Origin: Legionella_C sp048541585
Lineage (GTDB): Bacteria; Pseudomonadota; Gammaproteobacteria; Legionellales; Legionellaceae
Direction of reading: 5' to 3'
NCBI RefSeq assembly: GCF_048541585.1
Contig: NZ_CP183303.1
Span: forward strand, 806,001-870,000
DNA length: 64,000 nt
The position numbers were made by a program, and so were the translations under genes. The notes under the pieces were generated by a model. It was not told where the DNA came from. It was given only the letters and a program-made list of their open reading frames with translations, and made no database searches. Shown one piece after another: positions 63,137 through 64,000 of the stretch. Each line of letters opens with the position of its first letter. Position 1 is the first letter of the stretch.

Positions 63137-63494
63137 TTTAAATCAACAAGTTAATGAATTTAAACTATTATATATTAACTCAGCTTGGATTCAACAGATG
63201 AGTGCAACTTTTGATATAATAGAATCAGATGAAATAAGTGTCCATAATTCGCTAATTAGTACGGAGCTGAATCGTAATCTAATCTTTATTCATATATGCT
63301 TAGGTTATTGGACGTGAAGGCAAATTACGCTCAAAGGTACGTTGATGATAGACGACAAGACAAGCTTAAGCACATTAAGGTCGTTGTTTCTATGCATTAA
63401 AGTATCCAGTAGGAACTATATTTTCAAATTAAGCAAAGGGTAGATAAATTAGTCAATATCGAACTAGTAATTAAAAGTTTATTAGGAGTAGTGA
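63137..63494. other. Intergenic region between divergent genes
   Basis: 358 bases separating the orphan at 62582-63136 from the LRR gene. A 34-codon plus-strand stretch near 63297 is too short and unsupported to call. AGGAG at 63484-63488 belongs to the next gene. Confidence 0.35.
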
Positions 63495-64000
63495 GTGAAA
63501 TTTAAGTACGAGGAAATCCTTACAAAATTAATTCAAAATGATTCTAGCCTTACCGTGGTTGATTTTAGACAAGCGAACTTAAGCTCAATACAGTCTAGAG
63601 AAATTTTTAAGGCATTAGAAAGTAACAATAAAGTTATTACGCTCAAGTTTTTAGGTAATAATTCAAGTGATGAAGCAGCTATAGCGCTAGGCTCGATGTT
63701 AGAAAAAAATCACACGATTGAAGATCTTCAGTTAGGTAGCAACGAGATAAATAATAAAGACATTGTCCATATTATTAATGGATTAAAGAATAATGATACA
63801 GTAACTAGCCTTGACCTTAATAGTAATCTTTTTGATATAGCTGATCCTATTGCTGATTTGCTTGAACATAACAATTGGATTCGAGAAATTGATTTAACAA
63901 ATAGTAATATTAATAATGATGGCTTTTTAGAAATTAAGGCCGCGTTAGAAAGAAATGAAAATTCATCCTTAACTGCATTCAATGTTTACTATCCACCTAT
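63495..64000 (+). CDS. Leucine-rich repeat protein, 5' part (candidate effector)
   Basis: A gene starting at GTG 63495 (AGGAG at 63484-63488, spacing 6) runs open to the end of the window, giving 168 residues. It contains ribonuclease-inhibitor-type leucine-rich repeats of about 28 residues: LTVVDFRQANLSS, VITLKFLGNNSSDEAA, IEDLQLGSNEINNKDI, VTSLDLNSNLFD and IREIDLTNSNINNDG. LRR proteins of this kind are frequent among Legionella effectors, where they bind host proteins. No signal peptide. The 3' end lies outside, so length, any catalytic domain and secretion signal cannot be judged. Confidence 0.82.
   Translation, partial: MKFKYEEILTKLIQNDSSLTVVDFRQANLSSIQSREIFKALESNNKVITLKFLGNNSSDEAAIALGSMLEKNHTIEDLQLGSNEINNKDIVHIINGLKNNDTVTSLDLNSNLFDIADPIADLLEHNNWIREIDLTNSNINNDGFLEIKAALERNENSSLTAFNVYYPP

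Noticed and set aside
63297..63401. 34-codon plus-strand open stretch
   Set aside because: Too short, no ribosome site and no recognisable motif.
1..64000. tRNA genes, rRNA genes, CRISPR arrays, integrases or intact insertion sequences
   Set aside because: I looked for T-loop-like GGTTCGAATCC sequences, regularly spaced identical repeats and transposase-like frames and found none. The non-coding repeats are palindromic elements, not CRISPR.

Overview
This AT-rich window looks like a chromosomal segment of a Legionella-type gammaproteobacterium (order Legionellales). Three things point there. The housekeeping content is gammaproteobacterial (ftsI-murE, mrcA facing pilMNOPQ-aroK-aroB, etfBA, pdxB, hisC2, fumC). 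Several genes have close flavour to Legionella families (HPDK-motif protein, SH3/NlpC-P60 hydrolase, minor pilins). The last 20 kb is packed with proteins built from eukaryotic-like modules, as expected of a genus that injects Dot/Icm effectors into protists. The assignment is inferred from gene content; there is no 16S gene or other direct marker in the window, and no tRNA, CRISPR array, intact insertion sequence or prophage was found.

Layout. 1-4.95 kb: 3' end of ftsI, murE, a tandemly duplicated composite repeat, pdxB and an M50 protease. 5.0-10.1 kb: a lipid A/envelope sugar operon (ArnT-like transferase, PAP2 phosphatase, GT2 transferase, LAB_N protein) and a second ArnT/PMT-like enzyme. 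10.4-14.1 kb: an HPDK-motif protein, then ugd-galU for UDP-glucuronate. 14.6-17.4 kb: etfB-etfA-ald. 18.1-29.8 kb: mrcA, a coiled-coil orphan, pilMNOPQ, aroK, aroB and a DamX-like ATPase. 30-43 kb: a PnuC-family transporter under a TPP riboswitch, a universal stress protein, a secreted phosphoesterase, phhB-hisC, a short minor-pilin operon, an NlpC/P60 hydrolase, an MFS transporter, a BcrC-like phosphatase and fumC.

43.5-64 kb is accessory. It holds an F-box protein with seven RCC1-like repeats, two small orphans, a GtrA-like membrane protein, a 1179-residue ankyrin/helical protein with a basic C-terminal domain, a class 3-like lipase, a radical-SAM protein with unusual cysteine spacing, a DXD glycosyltransferase with a nuclear-localisation-like tail, a cAMP-phosphodiesterase-like enzyme, a YopT/C58-like protease fused to ankyrin repeats, a J-domain protein with three copies of an unnamed ~100-residue repeat, a clan-CD/C80-like protease candidate fused to a coiled coil, a decayed gene remnant, another orphan, and the start of a leucine-rich-repeat protein cut by the window end.

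Five families of short non-coding repeats (called A to E here) fill many intergenic gaps. A and B form a composite unit seen tandemly at 2.6-3.0 kb and, rearranged or inverted, at 17.5, 30.8 and 56.6 kb. C, D and E are palindromic or MITE-like elements. The main candidates for undescribed biology are the effector-like proteins with new domain combinations; their translocation is inferred from architecture and context only.
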